Shown here piece by piece: positions 1 to 8,859 of a stretch of DNA of 59,896 nucleotides; within the stretch, counting starts at the first letter, position 1, and the number at the start of each line of letters is the position of its first letter. The DNA lies in assembly GCA_937922185.1 (NCBI GenBank), contig CAKZUT010000016.1:1-59896 (forward strand), given 5' to 3'. This DNA comes from an uncultured Neomegalonema sp. GTDB taxonomy: Bacteria; Pseudomonadota; Alphaproteobacteria; Rhodobacterales; Rhodobacteraceae. The notes under the pieces were generated by a model. That model was given only the letters and a program-made list of their open reading frames with translations. It was not told the DNA's origin and did no database searches. A program made the position numbers and the translations under genes.

Positions 1-321
1 CCGGTCGATCATCGCACGCGACGCTTCCGCATCGAACTGCGTACGGATGTAGTCAGCGAGGTAGAACGCTTCCGGCGGGACGACACTGACCATCGTATGG
101 CAGCAAAAGGCACAGCCCTTTGCACATGCGATATCGAATGCGCCCGTCTTTTCGAAATACGTATACGTATCATCGAAATAGACGTTCGAGCGGGCATAGG
201 TCAGCTCGACCGACTTGAGCACCGATCCCTTCGTGATCCCGTTCCGGGTGAAATAATCGATGTAGCGGCGCGCTTCACGCTCCCCGTCCGGGGGGACGGG
301 TTTCCAGTCAACCTCTGCCAT
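1..321 (-). CDS. YkgJ-like cysteine-cluster protein, 5' part only
   Basis: The reading frame begins at an ATG (319-321) and runs off the left edge, so only the first 107 residues are visible. Around residues 75-82 it carries a compact cysteine cluster, CAKGCAFCCHTM, of the C-x3-C-x2-CC type found in YkgJ/UPF0153 zinc- or iron-binding proteins. It then reads into a hydrophobic/aromatic stretch (VVPPEAFYLADYI). The function of this family is not established. The gene lies 36 nt downstream of the symporter on the same strand and may be co-transcribed with it. The family assignment rests on the cysteine pattern alone. Confidence 0.65.
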   Translation of the reverse strand, partial: MAEVDWKPVPPDGEREARRYIDYFTRNGITKGSVLKSVELTYARSNVYFDDTYTYFEKTGAFDIACAKGCAFCCHTMVSVVPPEAFYLADYIRTQFDAEASRAMIDR

Positions 322-357
322 ATCAGGCTCCGTATCAGCATTCTATAGTGTGCCATA

Positions 358-1797
358 TCATGCCGTACGCGCCCGCGTCACGCTCCGCGCGCCGATTGCG
401 AAAGCGCCACAGCCGATAACCAGCACCGCGATGCAGATATAGAGCAGAGCAGTGTATTTATGCTCAACGCCCATCGCCGTCATGGCGTCGAGGCCAAGCT
501 GCTTCTTGCCATTGATGAGGAAATACAGCACCGCGCCCGATACCGCCGCCACGAAGGAGACGACATAGCTCCAGACCGGCACATCACGCACCCCACCCCA
601 TAGCGAAAACAGGATCACGGGGGCGAGATACATCGACGCCGTGCCCGACACGGCGACCGCGCCGTAGAGATCCTGCGTTCCGAAGAAGCAGAAAAACAGA
701 CCGGCCAGCATGAACCCGGCCATCACGATACGCCCGCTCGTCACCGTACGCGGCATCGCCCGCATGTCCACGACGACCAGCTTAGAGGCACTGGACAGGG
801 TTGAATCAAGGGTCGAGACGGCGGAGACGATCAGCGCCATATTGACCGCAACCATCACCCACGGACCGAACATACGCGCCCATACCGCCTGCATCCCCTC
901 GCCCGCCTCGGCCAGCATCCCGGCCTGAACGCCGAAGAGGCCGAAGCCGAAGATGCACAGGACCGAAATCCAGAATGCATGGAAAAACGACCATGCCGTC
1001 GTCCTGCGATCCGCGAGCAATCCGCGATCCATCATCACAGGATCATGCATCGGATAGGAGATCACCTGTAGCCCCGCGACCGCCAGCAGCACCCATCCGG
1101 GCAACGCACCGCTGGTACCCTCGGCCTGCATCGCCGCCCCCAGATTGAACGATTCATGTGTCACCAACGCGATGAAGGCCACGCCGAACACGGCAAGGAA
1201 CACGATCATCTGCAACACGTCGGTTTTCAGAGAGGCCCGCAGGCCGCCCAGCATCGAGTAACCCATTCCGACCAGCGCGAGCACGACGATCGCCAGACCG
1301 CCCCCGTCGCCGACCGCCTCGCCGAAAACACCGCCGAACAGATTTGCACCGAAAGTCGCTGTGAAGATCGTACCGACCACCAGAAGGTTCGCGAAGACCT
1401 CGGAAACGAGGCGCAGCGCGATCACGAAGTTATAGCAGAACGTCCCCGTCCGCCCGAAACGATCCGACAGAAATGTCTGGATCGAGCCGTAGCCGTAGTG
1501 AAAGCGCAGCCGGTCGATAATCATCCCGCCTGTCAGGAACGAGAAATAATAGGCCGCATAGGCCATCGCACCGGGCGTTCCGTAATAGAAACCCAGTATC
1601 GCAGCGGTCAGCAGCGACCGGGCGAAAATCCATGTCGTCACTTGGCTCAATACCAAAGTCCAGAGACCCGGCGCATCACCCTGTCTGTTTCGACCATCAT
1701 AGAAGCCATCCACACCGGTCATTCGGGGGGAGAGCGCAAAACTGGCGATCAATACACCGGCAGTGAGAACAAGAAGAAGAATGGAATCGGACATCAT
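358..1797 (-). CDS. sodium:solute symporter (SSS family) membrane protein
   Basis: A 479-residue, very hydrophobic protein with about 13 predicted membrane spans, the normal size and layout of the sodium:solute symporter (SSS) family. Around residues 325-345 it has SAVSTLDSTLSSASKLV, the Ser/Asp-rich segment that in SSS transporters lies in TM8 and helps form the Na2 sodium site. The first span starts directly at the N-terminus, as expected for this fold. It would couple sodium entry to uptake of an organic solute across the inner membrane, but the substrate cannot be told from sequence. Two ATGs are adjacent at the start; the outer one is used. It lies 108 nt downstream of the SDR gene. Confidence 0.85.
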   Translation of the reverse strand: MMSDSILLLVLTAGVLIASFALSPRMTGVDGFYDGRNRQGDAPGLWTLVLSQVTTWIFARSLLTAAILGFYYGTPGAMAYAAYYFSFLTGGMIIDRLRFHYGYGSIQTFLSDRFGRTGTFCYNFVIALRLVSEVFANLLVVGTIFTATFGANLFGGVFGEAVGDGGGLAIVVLALVGMGYSMLGGLRASLKTDVLQMIVFLAVFGVAFIALVTHESFNLGAAMQAEGTSGALPGWVLLAVAGLQVISYPMHDPVMMDRGLLADRRTTAWSFFHAFWISVLCIFGFGLFGVQAGMLAEAGEGMQAVWARMFGPWVMVAVNMALIVSAVSTLDSTLSSASKLVVVDMRAMPRTVTSGRIVMAGFMLAGLFFCFFGTQDLYGAVAVSGTASMYLAPVILFSLWGGVRDVPVWSYVVSFVAAVSGAVLYFLINGKKQLGLDAMTAMGVEHKYTALLYICIAVLVIGCGAFAIGARSVTRARTA

Positions 1798-1905
1798 GGA
1801 TGCGGCCCTTTTGCAAAAAATGTTACGGACTTGCTAACGGACAGGTAAATGCCCGTCGTGCATTGCGACGGGCAGTGACATAATTTTGATGTGGCGCGAG
1901 CGGGA

Positions 1906-2685
1906 TCAGAGCGTCCCCGGATAGGCCCCGCCATCCATCAGAAGGTTCTGGCCCGTCACGTACCCGGCCTGCTGCGAGCAGAGGAACGCGCAATAGGCAC
2001 CGAATTCGGATGCTTCGCCGAAACGGCCCATCGGGTTCTGGGATTTCCGGGCTTCCAGCACCTCATCGACCGATTTCCCCTGCGCGGCGGCGGCGGATTC
2101 GACGGTCTTGCGAATTCGGTCAGTATCGAAGGGGCCGGGAAGCAGGTTGTTGATCGTCACGCCCTGCCCTGCGACCTGCCGCGACAGGCCCGCGACGAAG
2201 CCGGTCAGCCCGGCCCGCGCGCCATTCGACAGGCCCAGAACGGGAATCGGGGCCTTGACCGCGCCGGAGGTGATATTCACAATTCGCCCCCATTTACGCT
2301 CGATCATGCCCGGCAGCACAGCCTTCATCAGCGTGATGGGCGTAATCATGTTGTTGTCGAGCGCCTCGATCCAGTCGTCGCGGTCCCAGTCGGTGTAATT
2401 GCCCGGAGGCGGCCCCCCCGCGTTGTTGACGAGGATATGCACTTCCCCGGCGCGCTCCAGCAGTTGCGCTTGCAGTCCCTCATCGGCGATGTCGCCGATG
2501 ACCGTCTCGACCGTGACGCCGAAACGGTCCCGGATATCGTTTGCCGTGTCCGTCAGTGTCTTCTCCGTCCGTCCGTTAAGGACAAGATCGACACCTTCTT
2601 CCGCCAGAGCTTCGGCGCAACCGCGACCCAGCCCCCGTGATGACGCGCAGACTATGGCGCGCTTGCCTTTCAATCCCAGATCCAT
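1906..2685 (-). CDS. SDR-family oxidoreductase, atypical active site
   Basis: A 259-residue short-chain dehydrogenase/reductase with a Rossmann N-terminus (ASSRGLGRG, residues 14-22, in the glycine-motif position), NNAG at 87-90 and the conserved Ser140 in NITSG. Where most SDRs have YxxxK, this protein has SNGAR (153-157), so the catalytic Tyr and Lys appear to be Ser and Arg. That pattern occurs in a divergent FabG-like subgroup and makes a standard reductase mechanism uncertain. The start at 2685 is preceded by a strong AGGGAGGG ribosome site, whereas an in-frame upstream ATG is not. The substrate is unknown. Confidence 0.85.
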   Translation of the reverse strand: MDLGLKGKRAIVCASSRGLGRGCAEALAEEGVDLVLNGRTEKTLTDTANDIRDRFGVTVETVIGDIADEGLQAQLLERAGEVHILVNNAGGPPPGNYTDWDRDDWIEALDNNMITPITLMKAVLPGMIERKWGRIVNITSGAVKAPIPVLGLSNGARAGLTGFVAGLSRQVAGQGVTINNLLPGPFDTDRIRKTVESAAAAQGKSVDEVLEARKSQNPMGRFGEASEFGAYCAFLCSQQAGYVTGQNLLMDGGAYPGTL

Positions 2686-2775
2686 GATGTCCCTCCCTTT
2701 CAGGGGACGAGGTATCACGAACCATCGGCGAGGCAAACGCGATACACGGGGGATCGTGCTTTCTGCGCCATCCGG

Positions 2776-3192
2776 TCAGGTGCGGGCGCGCAGCGCGTCG
2801 CGGATTTCCTCAAGCAAGACTTCCTGACGCGACTTCTCTTCCTCTTCTTCCTCATTGTCCTTTTTGAGCCTGTTCACGTTCTTGATGATCATGAAAAGGA
2901 CGAAGGCAACGATCAGGAACGAAATGATCGCGTTGATGAACAGCCCGTAATTGATCGTCGGCGCCCCTGCGCTCTGCGCGGCTTCGAGGCTGTTGAAATC
3001 ACCGGAGCCAAGATTGACGAAGAGATTCGAGAAATCGACGCCACCGGCGAAAAAGCCGATGACCGGATTGATGATATCCTTCACCAGAGACGTCACGATC
3101 GTCGTGAAGGCGGCACCGATGACGATGCCGACGCCCATATCGACGACATTGCCCTTTAAAGCGAAATCCTTGAATTCCTGCACCATGCTCAT
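2776..3192 (-). CDS. mscL: large-conductance mechanosensitive channel MscL
   Basis: A 138-residue MscL, close to the usual length. The N-terminal helix and first span ([20 protein letters not shown]) match the family signature, followed by a periplasmic loop, a second span ([21 protein letters not shown]) and a very acidic/basic C-terminal helix ([15 protein letters not shown]) that forms the cytoplasmic bundle. The channel opens under membrane tension to release solutes during hypo-osmotic shock. The start at 3192 was chosen because AGGAG lies 9 nt upstream; an ATG two codons earlier is only 3 nt from that site. It sits 96 nt downstream of pheT on the same strand. Confidence 0.95.
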   Translation of the reverse strand: MSMVQEFKDFALKGNVVDMGVGIVIGAAFTTIVTSLVKDIINPVIGFFAGGVDFSNLFVNLGSGDFNSLEAAQSAGAPTINYGLFINAIISFLIVAFVLFMIIKNVNRLKKDNEEEEEEKSRQEVLLEEIRDALRART

Positions 3193-3288
3193 CGTCATAC
3201 TCTCCTGTTTCAAAGCATTGTCCTATGCCCTGCACCGTGGGCGGAACAAGCGGAAATCCCCCGTTAAATCAATGATGTTGTGTGCATC

Positions 3289-5724
3289 TCAGGAGCGCAG
3301 GGTCGCCCCTGTCGCTTTTTCGACCGATGCGACAATTCTGGCCCCTACAGCATCGATCTGTTCGTCGGTGAAGGTCTTGTCCCTCGGTTGCAGGCGCACC
3401 GATACGGCAATGGATTTCAGCCCCTCGCCGAGTTGGGTCGCCGCCGCCTCGCCATCGAACACGTCGAACACCGTGATCCCCTCGATCAATGACTTTTCCG
3501 CAGAGCGCACGGCCTTGCGAATGGCCTCGGCCTCGGTGCGCGCATCGACGACAAAGGCGAAATCGCGCTCGACGGCCTGGAGATTCGTTCGCTCAAGCGC
3601 GGGGCGGGCGCGGGACTTCGCCTTCGGAAAGGGAATGGCTTCCAGATGAAGGACGAACGCCACCACCGGTCCCGACAGATCGAACGCCGCCACCACCTTC
3701 GGATGCACTTCCCCGAAGGTGGCGATCAGGTTCTTCGGTCCCAGCCGAAAATTCGCGGCCCGTCCCGGATGCAACCAGTCCGGCACATCGCGATCCGTCT
3801 GCATCCGGTCAACGGGCGCACCGAGCGCGGCTAACACTGTTTCGACATCGCCCCGCGAATCGAAGAAATCGGCGGGCCGACGCTCACCCGTCCATTCACG
3901 CGGGGCCGTCGATCCCAGGCGCAGCCCCGCCGCGAGGAGAGTTTCCTCCCCCGGTTCGGCACCGAGAAATCCACTGCCGACCTCGAACAGGGCGATATCC
4001 CCGAAGCCCCGCGCCCGGTTACGCGATGCAGCCGCCATCAGGCCCGGCAGAGGACTGGGCCGCATATCGGACATTTCCGAGGAGATCGGATTTTCCAGCC
4101 TGAGTGCCCCGGACCCGCCACCGAAACGGGCCGCCTCGTCACCGGCGATGAAGGAATAGGTGACGCATTCGTTCATCCCCTGAGCCGCCAGAGCACGGCG
4201 GGCGCCTGCAATCCGTTTCTGCATCGGCGTCAGGGTCGCTTTCGCCACCCCCGCATCACGCCGGGGCAAAGGTACGGAAACGAGCTGCGTAAGCGACGAG
4301 ACCCGCGCAATTTCTTCCACCAGATCGGCTTCGCCGTGAATATCGGGGCGCCATGACGGCACCGAGACACTGAAATCCTCGCCCTTGCGCTCCACACCGA
4401 AGCCCAGATCACCGAGGATGCGCGCCTGATCGTCGGGGGAGACCGTCATCCCCACCAGCGTCTCGACCCGATCACCGCGCAGATCGTACCGGCGGGCCGT
4501 ATCGGGCACCGCCCCTGCAATTACCGGGTTGGACGCCTCGCCACCGCAGAGATCGAGAACCATCCGCGTCGCCATTTCCATGCCGTCACGGGTGAAGGCC
4601 GGGTCGATACCGCGCTCGAAGCGATAGCGCGCATCGGAATGAATACGAAGTTTGCGCCCCGTCGCCGCCGTGCGAACCGGGTCGAAATACGCCGCCTCGA
4701 TGAAGACATCGGTGGTGTCGGCGGTACAGCCCGATTCCAGACCGCCCATCACTCCGCCGATCCCCTCCGGCCCCGCATCGTCGCAGATGAGGGTCATGGC
4801 ATCATCGAACACATATTCCTTGTCGTCGAGTGCGAGAAGGGTCTCGCCCTGCCGCGACAGCCGGACATGAATATTGCCCTTCACCTTTGCCGCATCGAAG
4901 ACATGCAAGGGGCGGGCACGGTCATAGGTCAGATAATTCGTGATATCGACCAGAGCCGAGATGGGCCGCAAACCGATGGCCCGCAGACGCCGTTGCAGCC
5001 AGTCCGGGGAAGGTCCGTTCCTCACGCCCCGCACCATTCGCCCGATGAACAGCGGACAGGCTTTGTCGGCCACATCATCATGCAAAGTAACGCCGATGGG
5101 GCTGTCGAAACCGCCCGCCACCGGCTCTATCGGCATCGGGCGCAGCGTTCCCAGCCCGCGCGCCGCCAGATCGCGCGCCACGCCCCGCACACCCAGGGCA
5201 TCGGGGCGGTTCGGCGTTATCGCGATATCAATGACCGGATCATTCAGATTTCGCCAGTCGATATAGCGTTCGCCGAGCGGCGCATCCTCGGGCAGGTCGA
5301 TGATCCCGTCATGGTCATCGGACAGCTCAAGCTCCCGCTCCGAACACAGCATCCCGTTCGATTCCACACCGCGAATGACTCCCGGTTTCAGATCGACACC
5401 GGTTCCGGGAATATGTGTTCCGGGCGCGGCAAAAACCCCCAGCAGGCCCGTGCGTGCATTCGGCGCACCACAGACAACCTGCACCTCCTCCGACGGACCA
5501 TCCGGCCCCTGTGGCCATGTCTCGACCCGGCACAGACGCAGGCGATCCGCATCGGGATGCTGCACGGCCTCGATGACACGGCAGATACGGAATGCGCCGA
5601 GGCGGGCGGCGGGATCCTCGATCCCCTCGACCTCAAGGCCCAGATCAACCAGCGCGTCGCTGATCTCATCAATTCCGGCATCGGTTTCGAGATGGTCCTT
5701 CAACCATGAAAGGGTGAATTTCAT
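3289..5724 (-). CDS. pheT: phenylalanyl-tRNA synthetase beta subunit
   Basis: An 811-residue PheT of full length. It begins MKFTLSWLKDHLETDA, then has the EMAP-like tRNA-binding domain (about 40-150), B3/B4 editing domain (about 210-390), B5 domain (about 400-480), the inactive core-like region, and a C-terminal ferredoxin-fold anticodon-binding domain (about 715-811, ERDFAFVVDA). With PheS it forms the alpha2-beta2 enzyme that charges tRNA-Phe. pheS is not adjacent: the gene upstream is the divergent cold-shock gene. The ribosome site is weak (GCAGG upstream of the ATG). Confidence 0.97.
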   Translation of the reverse strand: MKFTLSWLKDHLETDAGIDEISDALVDLGLEVEGIEDPAARLGAFRICRVIEAVQHPDADRLRLCRVETWPQGPDGPSEEVQVVCGAPNARTGLLGVFAAPGTHIPGTGVDLKPGVIRGVESNGMLCSERELELSDDHDGIIDLPEDAPLGERYIDWRNLNDPVIDIAITPNRPDALGVRGVARDLAARGLGTLRPMPIEPVAGGFDSPIGVTLHDDVADKACPLFIGRMVRGVRNGPSPDWLQRRLRAIGLRPISALVDITNYLTYDRARPLHVFDAAKVKGNIHVRLSRQGETLLALDDKEYVFDDAMTLICDDAGPEGIGGVMGGLESGCTADTTDVFIEAAYFDPVRTAATGRKLRIHSDARYRFERGIDPAFTRDGMEMATRMVLDLCGGEASNPVIAGAVPDTARRYDLRGDRVETLVGMTVSPDDQARILGDLGFGVERKGEDFSVSVPSWRPDIHGEADLVEEIARVSSLTQLVSVPLPRRDAGVAKATLTPMQKRIAGARRALAAQGMNECVTYSFIAGDEAARFGGGSGALRLENPISSEMSDMRPSPLPGLMAAASRNRARGFGDIALFEVGSGFLGAEPGEETLLAAGLRLGSTAPREWTGERRPADFFDSRGDVETVLAALGAPVDRMQTDRDVPDWLHPGRAANFRLGPKNLIATFGEVHPKVVAAFDLSGPVVAFVLHLEAIPFPKAKSRARPALERTNLQAVERDFAFVVDARTEAEAIRKAVRSAEKSLIEGITVFDVFDGEAAATQLGEGLKSIAVSVRLQPRDKTFTDEQIDAVGARIVASVEKATGATLRS

Positions 5725-5860
5725 CGACCTGCAACTTTCTGTACCATCACGACGGCTCTTTCCCGCCGCGCGCCTTTATAAACATCAGCGGGAGTGTTGA
5801 AAGCCGCAATTGCCATTCTGTGAGCCGCGTCACAAAAAGCACATCACACATTAAAGTTTT

Positions 5861-5889
5861 TTGACCAAAGCACGTTACTTTGCTCTATA
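5861..5889 (+). promoter_or_regulatory. sigma-70-type promoter for the cold-shock gene
   Basis: TTGACC (5861-5866) and TCTATA (5884-5889) are separated by 17 nt in an AT-richer stretch about 40 bases before the cold-shock start codon. This fits a housekeeping promoter. It also argues against starting the protein at 5861, because that TTG would be the -35 box itself. Confidence 0.55.
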
Positions 5890-5929
5890 TAGAGGTACAC
5901 AGCGTATAGCTTGTTCTGGAGTAACATAT

Positions 5930-6469
5930 TTGACTGGCGAAACATCGTTTCGTGCGGTGGGAAAAGTAAAGTGGTTCGATCCCGTGAAGGGATATGGCTT
6001 TATCGTTCCCGACGAACCGCCGGACGACCTTGGTGGCGACGTATTGCTGCATATGTCCGTTTTACGCTCCGCCGGTTTCAGTACCGTGCCGGAGAATGCC
6101 AGAATAGTATGCGATGCTATCCGTGGAGATCGTGGCGCACAGGCGACCCGCGTTCTCGAACTCGATGACAGCGCACAGGTCGCCGAGGATCTCAGTCATT
6201 TCCCCGATGTCGAGGACGAGGACTCTCATCCTGTCCAGGACGGCGAACTCGTGCCTGTCCGCGTGAAGTGGTTCGACCGTGCGAAAGGCTTCGGGTTCGG
6301 CAACATGATCGGCGATGCATCCGACATCTTCATCCATATGGAAGTATTACGCCGTTTCGGTCTACCGGACCTGGCCCCCGGTGAGGCCGTTCTTGCCCGT
6401 GTGATGCGCGGTCCGCGTGGGATGATGGCGAACGAGGTTCGCCCCTGGGACTACTCGTTCCGCCAATGA
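5930..6469 (+). CDS. two-domain cold-shock (CSD) protein
   Basis: A 179-residue protein with two cold-shock domains. The first carries VGKVKWFDPVKGYGFIVPD near the N-terminus and the second VRVKWFDRAKGFGFGNM near residue 110; both show the RNP1 core KG(Y/F)GF used to bind single-stranded RNA or DNA. An acidic linker (PDVEDEDSHPVQDGE) separates them. Double-CSD proteins of this size are common in Rhodobacterales and probably act as RNA chaperones. A TTG start at 5930 is chosen because GGAG (5918-5921) lies 8 nt upstream and a promoter overlaps any earlier start. The stop overlaps the next gene in an ATGA arrangement, so the two genes are likely co-transcribed and translationally coupled. Confidence 0.9.
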   Translation: MTGETSFRAVGKVKWFDPVKGYGFIVPDEPPDDLGGDVLLHMSVLRSAGFSTVPENARIVCDAIRGDRGAQATRVLELDDSAQVAEDLSHFPDVEDEDSHPVQDGELVPVRVKWFDRAKGFGFGNMIGDASDIFIHMEVLRRFGLPDLAPGEAVLARVMRGPRGMMANEVRPWDYSFRQ

Positions 6470-6918
6470 TACGACGTACCTTTCTCGCCGCGATACTTGC
6501 GGCCATGGCCACATCGCCCTCTCTGGCGGACACCCCGACGCATGGCATTCTCGAAATCGCCTCGGGCGAGGCCCGTCACCGTTTCAGGATCGAGATCGCG
6601 GATGATGGCCCCGAAAGGTCGCGCGGCCTGATGTTCCGCGACTATCTCGCTCCCGATTCCGGGATGCTGTTCCTGTATCCGCGCGAACAGATCGCCTCTT
6701 TCTGGATGAAGAACACGTTCATCCCTCTCGATATGCTGTTCATCGCCGATGACGGCACGATCCTGCAAATCGCGTCACGGACAGTGCCGCATTCTCTTGA
6801 ACCCGTGCGATCCGAAGCCCCCGTAAGGGCCGTATTCGAGATCAATGGCGGTCAGGCCGAAGCCATGGGGATCGCGGTCGGTGACATCGTTACGATGTAT
6901 CGCCTGGTTCCCGAATAA
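6466..6918 (+). CDS. DUF192 secreted protein
   Basis: A 150-residue protein with a Sec signal peptide (MIRRTFLAAILAAMATSPSLA, cleavage near residue 21). The mature part matches the DUF192 family throughout: RSRGLMFRDYLAPDSGMLFLYP, SFWMKNTFIPLDMLFI and VRAVFEINGGQAEAMGI. The family forms a small beta-barrel, is usually exported, and has no established biochemical role. The start codon overlaps the cold-shock stop (ATGA), so the two are probably co-translated. A tRNA gene follows 45 nt later on the same strand. Confidence 0.92.
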   Translation: MIRRTFLAAILAAMATSPSLADTPTHGILEIASGEARHRFRIEIADDGPERSRGLMFRDYLAPDSGMLFLYPREQIASFWMKNTFIPLDMLFIADDGTILQIASRTVPHSLEPVRSEAPVRAVFEINGGQAEAMGIAVGDIVTMYRLVPE

Positions 6919-6963
6919 CCGCGCTTGCCCTTGACCCGGTGCTGGTATATCGACCGCAACAGT

Positions 6964-7040
6964 CGGAGCGTGGCGCAGCCTGGTAGCGCACCTGTTTTGG
7001 GTACAGGGGGTCGCAGGTTCGAATCCTGCCGCTCCGACCA
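6964..7040 (+). tRNA. tRNA-Pro, anticodon TGG
   Basis: A 77-nt cloverleaf with the CCA encoded. The acceptor arms CGGAGCG (6964-6970) and CGCTCCG (7030-7036) pair fully, the anticodon stem CCTGT/ACAGG encloses the loop TTTGGGT with anticodon TGG, and the T-arm contains GGTTCGAATCC. It decodes CCA and, by wobble, other proline codons. Confidence 0.97.
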
Positions 7041-7054
7041 CTTCCCCCCTCTTT

Positions 7055-8068
7055 TCAAACTGTTTTGGCCGTCTCAATCGTGGACAAGGATGTCTCTGCG
7101 GCAACGGGCGGCGCACCGCGTTCGCGATAGGGGGTGCGGTTGAAATAGGAGCGATAGCATTTCGAGAAATGTGAGGGCGAGGTAAAGCCCGACGCCAGCG
7201 CCACGTTGATGACCGACATTTCCGTCTGCAACAGCAGGTTCCGCGCCTTCTGAAGCCGCAGTTCCATGTAATACCGCTTCGGCGACCGGTCGAGATAACG
7301 CCTGAACAGGCGTTCGAGCTGTCGCGTGGACATCTGCGCGTGCTGGGCGAGAATCGAGGGGCTGATAGGCTCCTCCAGATTTTGCTCCATCATCTGGATG
7401 ATCGAGACCAGCTTGGGATGGCGCACACCGATACGGGCGGGCACCGAAAGACGCTGTTCCTCGCGCTCTCCGCGAAGGGGGGTATGGATGATCTGATCGG
7501 TGATGAGGCTCACGATACCCGGATCGACATCGCGGGCGATCAGGGTCAGCATCATGTCGGTCGCTGCGATACCGCCCGCACAGGTAAAGCGGTTCCCGTC
7601 GATCTCGAACAGGCGATTCGTCAGTTCGATATCGAGAAACTCTTCCGAGAATGCCGCCTGATTCTCCCAGTGAATCGTGCAGCGCCGCTCGTCCAGAAGC
7701 CCCGCTTTCGCAAGAATGAGCGCCCCCGTACACAGCGCCCCTATGGGCGAGCCGAGGCGGCTTTGCTTGCGAAGCCATGTCAGGACGGGTTTCGTTGCGG
7801 CCCGGTGGGCGTTCAGCCCCGAAACGACGACCACCCGCGCCGCACGGCTGGCATCGTCAAGCCCCCCCGACACCTCCACACAAGCCCCGCAGGACGAGCA
7901 GACCGCCTCCCCCGTTTCCGAAACGAGCTTCCAGTCATAGATGTCCTTGCCCGCTCCCCGGTTAGCAAGGCGCAGCGGCTCGATAGCCGACGCGAAAGCG
8001 ATCAGCGAGAATTCCTCGACGAGCAGGAAAACATAGGAAATCGGTTCCGTACCGTCCGATCCGCGCAT
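7055..8068 (-). CDS. GlxA-family (DJ-1/PfpI + AraC) transcriptional regulator
   Basis: A 337-residue regulator in two parts. The N-terminal DJ-1/PfpI-like amidotransferase fold (about 10-180) has the elbow Cys in SPIGALCTGALILAKAGLLD. The C-terminal AraC-type double helix-turn-helix (about 225-325) contains MSTRQLERLFRRYLDRSPKRYY and VALASGFTSPSHFSKCYR. This layout is that of GlxA/GbdR-type regulators, which in proteobacteria often control glycine betaine, carnitine or arginine catabolism; the target here is unknown. The start at 8068 has AGGA 6 nt upstream; an ATG nine codons earlier lacks a site. It converges on the tRNA-Pro gene with only 14 nt between them. Confidence 0.9.
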   Translation of the reverse strand: MRGSDGTEPISYVFLLVEEFSLIAFASAIEPLRLANRGAGKDIYDWKLVSETGEAVCSSCGACVEVSGGLDDASRAARVVVVSGLNAHRAATKPVLTWLRKQSRLGSPIGALCTGALILAKAGLLDERRCTIHWENQAAFSEEFLDIELTNRLFEIDGNRFTCAGGIAATDMMLTLIARDVDPGIVSLITDQIIHTPLRGEREEQRLSVPARIGVRHPKLVSIIQMMEQNLEEPISPSILAQHAQMSTRQLERLFRRYLDRSPKRYYMELRLQKARNLLLQTEMSVINVALASGFTSPSHFSKCYRSYFNRTPYRERGAPPVAAETSLSTIETAKTV

Positions 8069-8199
8069 GGTGCATCCTGTCTGGCCGAAATCCATAATCC
8101 GCTTGCGGCGGGCACTCGGTCATCGGACGATGATCGACGTCTGACAAAATGGAAGATCATCGCAGAGGTCAAGAAAGTTCGCACACCACACGGCGATGT

Positions 8200-8688
8200 T
8201 CAGAGGATCGGATTCCAGAAATATGCCTGAAAGATCGAATCGACCCGATCCACGGAGGGAGTCTGGATAACCAGACGCTCGCGGGATACCAGCGCGACCT
8301 CGAAGGCATCGCTGTAGAATGTGGCGGCGGTGATCTCGGAACAGGCCACATTGACGCAAGGATGACGGTGATCCGACGGCTCCAGCACGAAGCCATTTGA
8401 AAACACGATCAGAGTTCCCCGCAGGGGCGCAGCGAGGTGCCTCCGGCGCGGATAGGGCGGCGCGATCCCGCCCCGCCGGTGGGACTGAAGCCTCGGCACA
8501 AGGGTCGCAAGGCGGTCGGCATCATGATGATGCGTACTCCAGGCCGCCGGAACGCTGAGAAGCTGCTCAACGGAGACGGCGCAGTCACTGAGCGGCGCGA
8601 ACAGGCGTACAGCGCGCGTCATGGCATCACGCCGACACGATACGATATCGTCCGGTATCACCTCATTGATCGCAATCGCCCGTGCCAT
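8200..8688 (-). CDS. hypothetical protein
   Basis: A 162-residue protein I do not recognise. It has no signal peptide or membrane span, two Cys and several His/Arg-rich patches (STHHHDAD, YPRRRHLAA), and ends in VDRVDSIFQAYFWNPIL. The start at 8688 is supported by AAGGGG 7 nt upstream. It lies 131 nt upstream of the GlxA-type regulator on the same strand and is divergent from the DAHP synthase. The reverse-strand reading in the same place is Arg-rich and looks like a shadow, which favours this frame, but no homologue is known to me. Confidence 0.6.
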   Translation of the reverse strand: MARAIAINEVIPDDIVSCRRDAMTRAVRLFAPLSDCAVSVEQLLSVPAAWSTHHHDADRLATLVPRLQSHRRGGIAPPYPRRRHLAAPLRGTLIVFSNGFVLEPSDHRHPCVNVACSEITAATFYSDAFEVALVSRERLVIQTPSVDRVDSIFQAYFWNPIL

Positions 8689-8859
8689 CGTCTTGCCCCT
8701 TCGCACAACAGAATCAAGATGACAGCCACGAATTAAAATCCGCTCTACAGGAATGGTTAAGATTCGGATCGTGCTGCGGTGGACAGGCGGTTACCCACAG
8801 GTCTATAGACGCGCCATGCGCGCTGCCGCGCAATTCCCATGATTACGAGGACCGAAGCG

